Shown: positions 9,440-17,662, numbered from the stretch's first letter. The stretch: 64,000 nt of DNA from Paenibacillus sp. BIC5C1 (GCF_032399705.1 NZ_CP135922.1:1674001-1738000), one strand, 5' to 3'. Program-made: numbers and translations. The notes: generated by a model not told the origin, from the sequence alone.

Positions 9440-10008
9440 GTGTGGAATCTGAATAGTGAATTGTTGAATTCGCGCTTTCCAATAATTGAAGTTCAAGTGC
9501 GTAAAGCTTAAATATTCGAAAAGATGCTATGTATGCATTAGTGAGAGACCGATGGTTTGTCCATGATACGGGGGAAGCGTTCTGTACAGGTTCGAGGCTA
9601 GAGCCTCAAGCCAGTAAGATGTGGATAACAAATTGTGGATGAAACGCGAATGAGGTCTTTTACAAATTGAAATTGAATGTAATGTCTCTGTGTTGTGGAC
9701 AAAAGAAAGCGGATTGTCTTTCAAAGGGTGGACATTGGCGTTGGTAATGGCTGACCATATCGAATACAACATGTGGAAATAATGTATTTAGTGTGTACTG
9801 TATGTTGCGTTTTTGTTGTGATGGGGCGCATATGTCTTTTTCAAAAGAGTGTCCACTCTTTGAAAGACAAAAGTTGGATATGTCCATGTGACATGGAATG
9901 GCTATCAAAAGAGGTTTGCATGAACAGCGTCCGGGGCCGGATGGATGGCTGCGCAGCTTTCCTTTTACCAAAAATATGGTCTGGGTGTCCAGGCAAAGGT
10001 TGTGAACC
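9440..10008. other. 570-bp intergenic region
   Basis: No credible gene: the longest reading frames lack ribosome sites and have cysteine-rich, non-protein-like composition. One perfect DnaA-box-like 9-mer TGTGGATAA occurs at 9620-9628, and a pair of 20-bp inverted repeats is listed separately. Confidence 0.5.
9715..9869. repeat. 20-bp inverted repeat pair, 115 bp apart
   Basis: TGTCTTTCAAAGGGTGGACA (9715-9734) pairs with 9850-9869 at 19 of 20 positions. The 115 bp between them is AT-rich and has no clear gene. It could be the ends of a small miniature element or a long RNA hairpin. Confidence 0.6.
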
Positions 10009-12045
10009 ATGAAGGTTATTCTTTCTACATTAAATGCAAAGTACATCCATACCTCGCTGGCTTTGCGGTGTTTGAAGGCGTACAGTGAGAAGGATTTTGA
10101 TATTGAGCTGGCCGAGTATACGATCAAGGACCCGGTGATGAATATTGTGTCTGATCTGTACCAGCGCGGTGCGGACGTAATTGGGTTCTCGTGTTACATC
10201 TGGAACATTGAAGAGACGATCAAGGTCATTGATATTTTGAAAAAGGTTATGCCTGAGGTCAAAATTTTGCTGGGCGGTCCGGAAGTGTCCTACGACACGG
10301 AATATTGGATGAACCGGATTCCCAATGTCGATTTCATCGTGATGGGTGAAGGGGAAGAGACGCTGCATCAACTCTTGACGGAGCTGGAAGGAAGCAAGAA
10401 ATTCCACTTTGTCTATGGACTGGCGTATCGCAAAGGGGAAGAAGTCATTCTCATGCCAGGACGGCCAAAAGCGGATCTGAACAATCTGCCGTCACCGCAC
10501 CGTTTTGCAGAGGATATCCCGGAGCTTGGGAAACGTGTTGTTTATTTTGAGACCAGCCGTGGCTGTCCGTTCAGTTGTCAGTTCTGTCTGTCCAGTATTG
10601 AGGTCGGCGTGCGGTATTACGATATTGAGCGGACAAAGTCGGACATTCTGTACCTGATTGAGAAGGGTGCGAAGCTGATCAAGTTTGTGGACCGGACCTT
10701 TAACATCAAGCGGGATTATGCGCTCGAAATGTTCAAATTCCTGATCGAGAATCATCAGGGGACGGTGTTCCAGTTTGAAATTACAGCGGACATCATGCGT
10801 CCCGAGGTACTGGACTATCTGGCAGAGAATGCGCCGCCGGGCACATTCCGGTTCGAAATTGGGGTTCAGTCTACCAATGATCCGACCAATGAACTGGTGA
10901 AACGCCGCCAGAACTTCTCGAAGCTGAGTCGTACCGTGAACAAGGTGAAAGCCAGCGGCAAAATCGATCAGCATCTGGATCTCATCGCCGGACTGCCAGA
11001 GGAAGATTACAATACGTTCCGCAAGACGTTTAACGATGTATTTGCCCTGGGACCGGAAGAGCTTCAACTCGGATTCCTTAAAATGCTGCGTGGTACCGGT
11101 CTGCGTCTGGATGCGGAGAAGTATAACTACACGTATATGGATCACGCGCCGTATGAGATTTTGGGCAGTGACGTGCTGCCGTTCAGCGACATCGTGCGCC
11201 TGAAGCGACTGGAGGATGTGCTGGAGAAATACTGGAACGCACACCGAATGGACCATACGCTGAAGTATCTGATGGAGCAGGAGTTCGATTCGCCATTTGA
11301 TTTCTTCCAGGCGTTCGGGGATTACTGGGAGGGTCAGGGCTGGCAGAAAATCGGTCACCAGCTGGAGGATCTGTTCACCCGTCTGCACAGCTTCCTGGAG
11401 TCGCGCAACACACCGCACATGGATGTTGTGCTTGGCCTGATGAAGCTCGATTATTTCCTCGGTCACAAATACAAACCACGCAAAATCTGGTGGGAAGATC
11501 CGCTCCAGAAAGACCAGTGGGCGGGTTATATGAAAACGTTGGCTGAACGTCCGGAAGACGTTCGCCTTCCACGCGTTGCCGGTGCCGCAGGCACGGCATG
11601 GTTGGAAAGCAGCGGCACGAGTACGAGTGCCGCCGGAGCAAGTTCGGCTGCTGCCGGGGAAAACTCTGCCGCAGATGCGGCGGGTGTAATCGGCAGCGAT
11701 GGCGCAGCGTCGCTCCCTTCGGGCGACGCAACAGGGTCCGCCGCGGATGGAGCGGCGGACGGGGTGGACGGCAACGCTTCGCGTGCGTTGCCGATGACCT
11801 CGGCCATGACCGCACAGACGGTCATGGAAGCCCGTGCTTTCGCCGACCTCGGTCTCGGCGAAAAGGAACTGCAGAAGCACACCGTATTGGATGTGCTTCC
11901 GTTCCGGCTTGAGCGTGTGCTAGCTGGCGCCAGCCCGCTTGCCGCGAAAGGCCGGACGCTGCTGGTCGTAGTATACCAGCAGCATGAAGGGCAGCAGGCG
12001 CAGTATTACACGCTGCCGCTGGGAGAAGAAGCCGCTGCCATGTAG
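10009..12045 (+). CDS. B12-binding domain radical SAM protein (DUF4080 type)
   Basis: The protein (678 aa) begins MKVILSTLNAKYIHTSLALR, the start typical of DUF4080 radical SAM proteins. A cobalamin-binding-like Rossmann domain (about 1-130, with ILLGGPEVS) precedes the radical SAM core with the cluster-binding cysteines 186, 190 and 193 in CPFSCQFC. The DUF4080 C-terminal part follows to about residue 510. Residues about 525-605 are an Ala/Gly/Ser-rich linker, highly GC-biased and unlike the rest, before a final short domain. The substrate is unknown. It is likely transcribed alone; two GC-rich hairpins follow. No classical ribosome site is visible before ATG 10009, but the start is fixed by the conserved N-terminus. 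Confidence 0.85.
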   Translation: MKVILSTLNAKYIHTSLALRCLKAYSEKDFDIELAEYTIKDPVMNIVSDLYQRGADVIGFSCYIWNIEETIKVIDILKKVMPEVKILLGGPEVSYDTEYWMNRIPNVDFIVMGEGEETLHQLLTELEGSKKFHFVYGLAYRKGEEVILMPGRPKADLNNLPSPHRFAEDIPELGKRVVYFETSRGCPFSCQFCLSSIEVGVRYYDIERTKSDILYLIEKGAKLIKFVDRTFNIKRDYALEMFKFLIENHQGTVFQFEITADIMRPEVLDYLAENAPPGTFRFEIGVQSTNDPTNELVKRRQNFSKLSRTVNKVKASGKIDQHLDLIAGLPEEDYNTFRKTFNDVFALGPEELQLGFLKMLRGTGLRLDAEKYNYTYMDHAPYEILGSDVLPFSDIVRLKRLEDVLEKYWNAHRMDHTLKYLMEQEFDSPFDFFQAFGDYWEGQGWQKIGHQLEDLFTRLHSFLESRNTPHMDVVLGLMKLDYFLGHKYKPRKIWWEDPLQKDQWAGYMKTLAERPEDVRLPRVAGAAGTAWLESSGTSTSAAGASSAAAGENSAADAAGVIGSDGAASLPSGDATGSAADGAADGVDGNASRALPMTSAMTAQTVMEARAFADLGLGEKELQKHTVLDVLPFRLERVLAGASPLAAKGRTLLVVVYQQHEGQQAQYYTLPLGEEAAAM

Positions 12046-12165
12046 GTTGCAGCGGCATTGGGGAGCTGCATGGCCGATGGCTGCATGCAGTGATGGAAGC
12101 ACCATGGCTTTGCCGTTCTGGTGCTACAACGTTGAGCACCGCGGTTATGGACGCGGTGCAATCCC

Positions 12166-12198
12166 GTGAGGTGCTGCCCATTGGGCGCAGCACCTCAC
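12166..12198 (+). terminator. GC-rich hairpin downstream of radical SAM gene
   Basis: GTGAGGTGCTGC (12166-12177) and GCAGCACCTCAC (12187-12198) form a perfect 12-bp stem, and a second 8-bp stem (12204-12211/12222-12229) follows. There is no T-run, so termination is plausible but not certain. Confidence 0.55.
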
Positions 12199-12273
12199 CC
12201 TGACGCGGCTTTCCACTGCACAAGCCGCGCTCCGCTTCACCTTTTATCAGAGCATATATGATCCGAAAGCATC

Positions 12274-12320
12274 GGAAGGTCGTCTGATTCCCTAGTGGAT
12301 GAAGAAGGGCCTTCCTTTTT
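12274..12320 (+). terminator. terminator-like hairpin just upstream of the recombinase
   Basis: GGAAGG (12274-12279) and CCTTCC (12310-12315) enclose about 30 bases and are followed by a T-run. A closely similar sequence occurs at 47262-47310. It may shield or attenuate expression of the recombinase that starts at 12362. Confidence 0.55.
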
Positions 12321-12361
12321 GTTTTTCAGGTATAACAACTTCAAGCAAAGGAGAGCTTCAG

Positions 12362-13480
12362 ATGACTAATAAGGCTACAACCAAGGAAACGATAACTATA
12401 ACAGTAGGTTCCACTGATTCACTGCACATTCGCATCCCATACAACCTCGGATATATTCAGTGTATTCGCCAGATTACGGGCAGACGTTGGGAGCCCCAAC
12501 TGAAAGTGTGGATCATCCCTTACACTATTGATGCAGTACAGGAGTTCATAAGCCAGTTCGATCCAAATGATGTTCATATTACCCCAGAGTTATGGATTGA
12601 GAGCGAAGATCTACAGTGCTGGAAAGCGAGTAGAGGAAACAATAACTCATGGAGCAAAGAATCATTGCAAAAGGCACTAAAGTTACGAGGATACAGCCGC
12701 AAAACGATTAAAGCGTATTGTAATCAGGTCGAACGTTTTCTGAGTAGCCGTGCCTTTAAAGATACCGATGTGACTACTTCCAATGTTCAGACGTATTGTT
12801 TAGGTTTGCTTGAGCGAGGGATCTCCCATTCAAGCGTGAATCAGACGATTAGCGCGCTCCGCTTTTATTGCAAACATGTACTCCATCACCCTACCGAAAT
12901 CCAGTATATTCGCCCCAAGAAGCAGACCAAGCTGCCGCAAGTTTTGTCTGAAAGAGAAGTTGCCCAATTACTCACATCCGTAACTAATCTCAAGCATAAA
13001 ACGATTCTGTTTCTCACGTATTCGTCTGGTCTTCGTGTAGGTGAAGTCGTTCGTCTTCGATGCAGCGATTTGGATATTGAGCGTCAGACCCTTATTGTAA
13101 GGCAGGGAAAAGGACAGAAGGATAGAAGAACGCTACTCTCCAATATTGCTTGGGAAATTGTACAGGAATACATAAAGGAGTATAGACCCCAACGTTGGTT
13201 GTTTCCGGGACAATCTTCGGATCGGCATCTGACAGAGCGTAGCGTGCAAAAGGTTTTTGAAGAAGCCAGACAACGCGCAGGTATTGACAAAAAGGTTAGT
13301 ATTCATGTCTTACGACACTCTTTCGCTACACATTTGCTGGAAAACGGAACAGACCTGCGCTATATCCAGGAGCTGCTTGGTCACACGAGTGCACAAACAA
13401 CCCAGCGATATACGCATGTGAGTACGAAGAATATTCAGCTTTTTCAGAGCCCATTGGATCGTTTGGATTTGGGAGATTAA
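12362..13480 (+). CDS. tyrosine recombinase of the integron-like array (IntI/Xer-like, no I2 insertion)
   Basis: The protein (372 aa) has all tyrosine recombinase catalytic residues: R225 (SSGLRVGEV), K250 (GKGQKDR), H315 and R318 (HVLRHSFATHLL), H341 (LLGHTS) and the nucleophile Y350 (RYTHVS). It ends with SPLDRL, as many integron integrases do. A SAM-like core-binding domain (about 95-180) precedes it. The first ~75 residues form an extra module (RIPYN...RRWEPQLKVWIIP) reminiscent of HARP-like domains. The ~16-residue IntI-specific insertion between the catalytic patches is absent: PQRWLFPGQSSDRHLTERSV is compact as in XerC/D. ATG 12362 has AAAGGAG upstream. It is transcribed towards the cassette array, which starts 126 bp beyond its stop, and probably recombines the attC-like sites; that is inference. 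Confidence 0.85.
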   Translation: MTNKATTKETITITVGSTDSLHIRIPYNLGYIQCIRQITGRRWEPQLKVWIIPYTIDAVQEFISQFDPNDVHITPELWIESEDLQCWKASRGNNNSWSKESLQKALKLRGYSRKTIKAYCNQVERFLSSRAFKDTDVTTSNVQTYCLGLLERGISHSSVNQTISALRFYCKHVLHHPTEIQYIRPKKQTKLPQVLSEREVAQLLTSVTNLKHKTILFLTYSSGLRVGEVVRLRCSDLDIERQTLIVRQGKGQKDRRTLLSNIAWEIVQEYIKEYRPQRWLFPGQSSDRHLTERSVQKVFEEARQRAGIDKKVSIHVLRHSFATHLLENGTDLRYIQELLGHTSAQTTQRYTHVSTKNIQLFQSPLDRLDLGD

Positions 13481-13539
13481 GTGCTTCAATATATCTACCT
13501 TTTTCATCAAATTCTTCTTCGCAAATACTACACCATAGG

Positions 13540-13612
13540 TTATCATATACGTAGTTCTCATATCATGCAGGATGTGTGGTATTTACGAAGTACATAAATT
13601 AGATGTTAGGCG
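13540..13612 (+). other. candidate attI site at the array boundary
   Basis: The first R'-like box GTTAGGC (13606-13612) occurs here without the left half of an attC site, between the recombinase and the first cassette. That is the position expected of the primary recombination site. The exact extent is a guess. Confidence 0.45.
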
Positions 13613-13666
13613 AAATTACCGTATTATTTAAAAGACGAAAATACAATACAAAGGGGAATAAACAGC

Positions 13667-14347
13667 ATGTCAAATGAATTAGAAAAGTTTGATGAACTTA
13701 TTGATGGAATACCTGATGAACTCAAAACAAAAGCTGTTGGTTTTTTGGGAGAATTAGTTGGACAACCATTAAGGGAAGTAGGCAATATTGTATTTGATAA
13801 TATCCGTTATTTAAGAGTGAAAAATCAAGTGAATTTATTAATAAAAGCAAGAGAATATTTTACTTCCAATGGAATACAACCTAAAAAGATACCCATGCAG
13901 ATTTTAGTACCGTTATTAGAACAAGGATCTCTTGAAGAAGATGAAACACTTTCAAAGAAGTGGACAGCCTTGTTAATTAATGCTAGTAAGGATGAGGGAT
14001 ATACAGTAAGACCAAGCTATCTAGATATACTTAAACAATTAACCCCACTTGAGGCAAAAATATTAGATTATTTATATGATGCTTATATAGATTTTGATTT
14101 TCCTTTGAGACACGTTAAGAAGCGAACCTATAGAGAATTTAATATTACTGAGAAAGATTTATTAATTTGTGTAGATAATTTTCTGAGATTAAAACTTTGG
14201 AATTCAGAATTGCCAGACAAATTATATGAGATCATTTCAAAGATGGGAGAGGAACAGGAGAAACTAGGATTGATTTTATACGAGAAAACAACATACTCTT
14301 TCACTGTATTAGGGAAAGATTTTATTAAATCATGTAGAACAAAGTGA
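13667..14347 (+). CDS. cassette 1: Abi-alpha / DUF4393 protein
   Basis: The protein (226 aa) matches the DUF4393 (Abi-alpha) pattern. It has an N-terminal amphipathic region (LKTKAVGFLGELVGQPLREVGNIVFDNIRY), then PKKIPMQILVPLLEQGSLEEDETLSKKW and PSYLDILKQLTPLEAKILDYL. Members of this family include abortive-infection proteins, so a role in phage defence is plausible but not shown. The ribosome site is AAAGGGG ten bases upstream of the ATG. It occupies the first cassette, the position that in integrons is the most recently acquired and best expressed. Base composition is clearly more AT-rich than recQ and the radical SAM gene. Confidence 0.75.
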   Translation: MSNELEKFDELIDGIPDELKTKAVGFLGELVGQPLREVGNIVFDNIRYLRVKNQVNLLIKAREYFTSNGIQPKKIPMQILVPLLEQGSLEEDETLSKKWTALLINASKDEGYTVRPSYLDILKQLTPLEAKILDYLYDAYIDFDFPLRHVKKRTYREFNITEKDLLICVDNFLRLKLWNSELPDKLYEIISKMGEEQEKLGLILYEKTTYSFTVLGKDFIKSCRTK

Positions 14348-14384
14348 TTAGTATTAAAGCTGGTTCATTGATGACAGTAAGATC

Positions 14385-14532
14385 GCCTAACACCACATTC
14401 ACGCTTCGGGCATGCGCCCTCGGTCCAGACCGAGGTGGAAGAGATGTGGGTGAATCCAGCCGGACACATCCATTCCCCTAAGATAAGAGCTATCTAAGGG
14501 GAATGGACGTCGTGAATACAAGAACGTTATAC
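14385..14532 (+). repeat. attC-like site 1 (148 bp)
   Basis: R'' GCCTAAC at 14385, exactly complementary to the GTTAGGC that opens cassette 1; R' GTTATAC at 14526. ATTCACG/CGTGAAT arms pair inside. It carries an extra inner hairpin (14477-14499) identical to one in site 10. Confidence 0.8.
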
Positions 14533-14577
14533 GACAGAATCTCATAGAAAAAGCATTTTACAAAAGGGAGATCAAAA

Positions 14578-15186
14578 ATGAATTCTGGAAATTTTTCATG
14601 GACAGAAGTCTACTCGTCTTGGAAATATTTTGTTGAGAATTATAGCTATAAATCTATTAAAGATCCGCTCTTCAAACAAGTTCAAATACAATCACAATCG
14701 AATCCTAATCTTAACATTGGAACTGGAATAATAGATTGGTGGCCGACTAATGAAATTGAATATAGAACAAAAAAGTTAAATGACAGAGGTATCCTAGGTG
14801 CTGATTGGGATACGGTAGTAAGTTTTAACCGAACAGCTGAAATGTTATGGGAAAACAAAGAAAATAATGAAAAACAAGCTCTGATTTGGATTGCTGCTGG
14901 ATTGAATGAAATATTAACTCATCTCCCAGAAGAATGGAGAGGAAACTCGTATAGATTTATCTACGAAACTAAATTGAATATTATGAAAGAATTTAAAGAT
15001 AGAAATATGTGGTCATGGCACGCCTCGACCAAGAATTTCTTGCCTGTCAAAGTTAATAAATTCATGCAATTATATTCTGCCCCGTTGGAGATATATAACT
15101 TAATAAATATCATAGCTATCGATAGTGCTCTTTCGAGAAATGCTTGGACATTAGTGCATGTTTCTCGAGAAGATGACTCCGTATAA
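14578..15186 (+). CDS. cassette 2: hypothetical protein
   Basis: I do not recognise this 202-aa protein (MNSGNFSWTEVYSSWKYFVE...). It is soluble, rich in aromatic residues and has no signal peptide or membrane segment; the second half looks helical. The ribosome site AAAGGGAG precedes the ATG. The stop codon TAA lies inside the R'' box of the closing repeat (GTATAAC at 15181), so gene and recombination site are tightly packed, as in integron cassettes. No function is proposed. Confidence 0.75.
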   Translation: MNSGNFSWTEVYSSWKYFVENYSYKSIKDPLFKQVQIQSQSNPNLNIGTGIIDWWPTNEIEYRTKKLNDRGILGADWDTVVSFNRTAEMLWENKENNEKQALIWIAAGLNEILTHLPEEWRGNSYRFIYETKLNIMKEFKDRNMWSWHASTKNFLPVKVNKFMQLYSAPLEIYNLINIIAIDSALSRNAWTLVHVSREDDSV

Positions 15187-15277
15187 CATAATATTCTCGC
15201 TGAGGGCGTACTCCCTTGGTTGAACATTTAGTAGGACACTCAGCATGGGCTGAGTCGTAAATACAGGAACGTTATAT
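15181..15277 (+). repeat. attC-like site 2 (97 bp)
   Basis: R'' GTATAAC complements the opening GTTATAC of cassette 2; R' GTTATAT at 15271. Left arm ATAATATTCTCGC, right arm TAAATACAGGAAC. Confidence 0.75.
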
Positions 15278-15314
15278 GACAGCGCGATGATAGAAATTAA
15301 GGAGGGAACTTGTT

Positions 15315-15833
15315 ATGAATAAAGAATACAAAGAGCTAGTAGAAGCTAAGTATGGTAAGTCCCTAAAAGAAATAATGTATGAATTGTGTGTGGATAGAAG
15401 ATTAGATAAATGGGATGGAGCAAAAATATTAGACGTGCCTGAAAAAACATTTGTTGCTTGGAGAACCCAATTTCGTTTTGGTCCTGATCAATTAAGATAT
15501 GATCATGCTGTAAAGAAGAGGATTGAAAGCATTAGTGAATATAAAGAGCAATTGGAAAACATAAATCTACGAAGAAAATTTACACATAATAAAGATAAAT
15601 CCTTAAAAGGATTTCGAGAACTAGTTGAAAGGAAAATGGAACTGGAGAAGCTAAGAAGAACTTTATTAGAAGAAGAGGATTCGTTTAGTGATATGTCTGT
15701 TCTAATAAGAATTGGAATGCTTGAAGGTGTGCTAAACTATCTAGATGAGTATGAAAAGCACGAGAAGAATATAGAAGCTCATTTTCTTAAAGAAGTAGAG
15801 ATGATGGAGTTATTCTTAAACAGAGAAGTCTAA
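15315..15833 (+). CDS. cassette 3: HTH-like hypothetical protein
   Basis: The protein (172 aa) begins with about 60 residues that resemble a helix-turn-helix of phage terminase-small-subunit or transposase type (DKWDGAKILDVPEKTFVAWRTQFRFGP). A long, highly charged helical region, likely coiled coil, follows. The ribosome site is AAGGAGG, upstream of ATG 15315. The last ~30 codons and the closing repeat are present again at 54046-54161, so this cassette once had a second copy. Function unknown. Confidence 0.7.
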   Translation: MNKEYKELVEAKYGKSLKEIMYELCVDRRLDKWDGAKILDVPEKTFVAWRTQFRFGPDQLRYDHAVKKRIESISEYKEQLENINLRRKFTHNKDKSLKGFRELVERKMELEKLRRTLLEEEDSFSDMSVLIRIGMLEGVLNYLDEYEKHEKNIEAHFLKEVEMMELFLNREV

Positions 15834-15856
15834 AACAATTAACTCAAGGAACCGAC

Positions 15857-15963
15857 ATACAACAGTACATTCACACTTCGGATAAGTCGCGTTCCGGCAG
15901 ATGGATTTCTAGGAAGTTGGTGTAGCTGTACACCCCCGCATTGCGAATACAGGAACGTTATAC
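15857..15963 (+). repeat. attC-like site 3 (107 bp)
   Basis: R'' ATACAAC (two mismatches over ten bases to the cassette's GTTATATGAC opening); R' GTTATAC at 15957. Left arm CATTCACACTTCGG, right arm GCGAATACAGGAAC. Confidence 0.7.
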
Positions 15964-16004
15964 GACAGAATCAAAAAGAATAGAAAAGAGGATCATATGA
16001 TCCT

Positions 16005-16292
16005 CTAAATGCTAGAGTTTTTCAATTCACCAAAAAGTTGTAGAGCGTCTTTGAAACCTTGTATGTAGATACTTCTTTCTAAGATGGATTGAAGAGAAAT
16101 TTGAGCGTCTTCGTAAAGGAAAACTGTATTTTGAAGTTGATCAGGCAAAGCATCGCGAAGTGTTTTAAAGTATTGATCTGTCTCAGTAGAAAGTTGATTA
16201 TATTCCGTATGGCATTTCACAAGTTCAGTATAGAGTAATTCTAGACGTATTCTTATCAGCGGTTCTGTTAGCAATTCTAATGTATTAATCAT
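16005..16292 (-). CDS. cassette 4a: small helical protein, divergent from HTH gene
   Basis: This 95-aa protein reads on the minus strand, opposite to almost all other cassette genes. It is predicted fully helical (LTEPLIRIRLELLYTELVKCHTEYNQL...) and contains no catalytic motif I recognise. The start at 16292 has AAGGGAGGA upstream. It is divergent from a small XRE-type regulator in the same cassette, and three operator-like palindromes lie between them. The pair may be a toxin/antitoxin-like or self-regulated module; this is inference from layout only. Confidence 0.65.
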   Translation of the reverse strand: MINTLELLTEPLIRIRLELLYTELVKCHTEYNQLSTETDQYFKTLRDALPDQLQNTVFLYEDAQISLQSILERSIYIQGFKDALQLFGELKNSSI

Positions 16293-16312
16293 ATAATATT
16301 CCTCCCTTAATT

Positions 16313-16380
16313 AACTCTATAGAGTTATTATATAACCTTATAAAGTTAATTACAAGGTGAATATTTGACTTTGTAGAGTT
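16313..16380. promoter_or_regulatory. three operator palindromes between divergent genes
   Basis: AACTCTATAGAGTT (16313-16326) is a perfect palindrome. AACCTTATAAAGTT (16334-16347) and GACTTTGTAGAGTT (16367-16380) are variants. Centres are 21 and 33 bp apart, about two and three helical turns. They probably bind the XRE-type protein encoded at 16446. Confidence 0.7.
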
Positions 16381-16445
16381 AAAATTTCGCTTTTCGTTGA
16401 TGATTACTAATGAGGGAGATAAGATAGAACTATGGAGGGGAAAAG

Positions 16446-16670
16446 ATGAACGTAATCAAGTGCAATATACGAGAACTCATGGCAGAACATCGAATAGATG
16501 ATATAACAGAATTGATGGCAAAATCGGGCTTAAGTCGGAATTCGATCAATAAGCTCTATAGGGAAACTAATATAGAAACAACAAAGCTGGAAACCTTATT
16601 CAAGCTATGCGATACATTTAATTGTAAATTATCTGAATTGATTGAATACGTACCTGAAGAAGAAAAATAG
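16446..16670 (+). CDS. cassette 4b: small XRE-type (YozG-like) regulator
   Basis: The 74-aa protein is little more than a helix-turn-helix of the Cro/C1 YozG type: IRELMAEHRIDDITELMAKSGLSRNSINKLYRE followed by TTKLETLFKLCDTFNCKLSELIEYVPEEE. The ribosome site TGGAGGGG lies seven bases upstream. It faces away from 16005-16292 across three palindromes and probably represses both genes. The cassette is closed by site 4, whose R'' matches the cassette opening over ten bases, so the two-gene module moves as one unit. Confidence 0.8.
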   Translation: MNVIKCNIRELMAEHRIDDITELMAKSGLSRNSINKLYRETNIETTKLETLFKLCDTFNCKLSELIEYVPEEEK

Positions 16671-16699
16671 TGAAGTTATATTCGAGAAGTGATTCCGTC

Positions 16700-16821
16700 G
16701 TATAACATAATATTAACGCTGCGGCTCCTTTGGAGCCTTGGTCTGCTGGATGAATTTTGTGGAAGCGTTTCAGCAGACACATCCGACTACGTCGAACATC
16801 GTGAATACAGAAACGTTATGT
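16700..16821 (+). repeat. attC-like site 4 (122 bp)
   Basis: GTCGTATAAC at its left end is the perfect 10-nt complement of the GTTATACGAC that opens cassette 4; R' GTTATGT at 16815. Arms ATAATATTAACGC and CGTGAATACAGAAAC. Confidence 0.85.
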
Positions 16822-16857
16822 GCAATTGCATAAAAATATATTTTAAGGAGCAGAAAA

Positions 16858-17652
16858 ATGAACAATAATTCAGTATATCCAACTCAAAGACAAATTCATA
16901 GGCCTTTGCTACTTGAGCTTCATGCGAGAGGAGGAATGGAAAAACCTAAAAATTTATACGATACCTTAGCTACTTATTTTAATTTGACAGAAGAAATGAA
17001 AAGGTTAAAGCAAAATGATGGTAGAAACAAATGGAAAAATGATGTTCAATATGCCAGGCTCCAATTAGTTCAAAAAGGACTAATTAAAAAACCATCAAAA
17101 GAAGAAAAAGGGACATGGCAGCTAACCGAGTTAGCTTATACTAAAATACTTGACCTCAATAATGAGAGCGTTATAGAAAATGAATTGACCGTAGATAAAA
17201 TGACACAGAAAGCATTAGAGGAGATACTCAAAATACAAAAGGCTATTGGTGATTTTGGAGAAGAAATTGTTAAAAATTATGAAATAGAAAAATTGAATAC
17301 ATTAGGAATGAGTGATTTGTGTGAAAAAGTGAAGATTATTTCCGGATCAGATTGTAGAGCTGGTTTTGACATAATGTCTTTTGATGAACAAGGGAATGAA
17401 AAATATATTGAAGTAAAAAGTAGTACTACAGATGAGTCGGATTTTTATATATCTTTAAACGAGATTAATAAATCAAAAGAATTAAAAAATGGTTATTGTT
17501 TATATCTTGTAAGAGGAATTGATTTATCTAAAAAAACATACAAAAAAATAATTGAACTAAATGATGTTAGTAATCTTTTGGATTCAAATCTTATTGAATT
17601 ATTGCCTATTAAATGGAGAGGTTCTCTAAGTCACTTACATAAAAGTAAGTAG
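16858..17652 (+). CDS. cassette 5: winged-helix + DUF3883 (PD-(D/E)XK) restriction-like nuclease
   Basis: The protein (264 aa) starts with an Mrr-N-type winged-helix region (RQIHRPLLLELHARGG ... YARLQLVQKGLIKKPS, about residues 8-95) as in solitary restriction endonucleases. It ends with a DUF3883-like nuclease core: IGDFGEEIVKNYE, then AGFDIMSFDEQGNEKYIEVKSS, where the D and the E-V-K are the PD-(D/E)XK catalytic residues. No methyltransferase partner exists nearby, so a modification-dependent or stand-alone restriction role is possible. The ribosome site is AAGGAG, and the cassette ends pair over nine bases. Confidence 0.75.
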   Translation: MNNNSVYPTQRQIHRPLLLELHARGGMEKPKNLYDTLATYFNLTEEMKRLKQNDGRNKWKNDVQYARLQLVQKGLIKKPSKEEKGTWQLTELAYTKILDLNNESVIENELTVDKMTQKALEEILKIQKAIGDFGEEIVKNYEIEKLNTLGMSDLCEKVKIISGSDCRAGFDIMSFDEQGNEKYIEVKSSTTDESDFYISLNEINKSKELKNGYCLYLVRGIDLSKKTYKKIIELNDVSNLLDSNLIELLPIKWRGSLSHLHKSK

Positions 17653-17662
17653 AAGCAACAGC

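Noticed and set aside
9620..9640. DnaA box TGTGGATAA as part of an origin
   Set aside because: Only one perfect box plus one weak one, no AT-rich unwinding element cluster and no dnaA, dnaN or rep gene nearby.
9773..10012. 79-codon cysteine-rich frame before the radical SAM gene
   Set aside because: No ribosome site, odd composition, and it spans the right arm of the inverted repeat.
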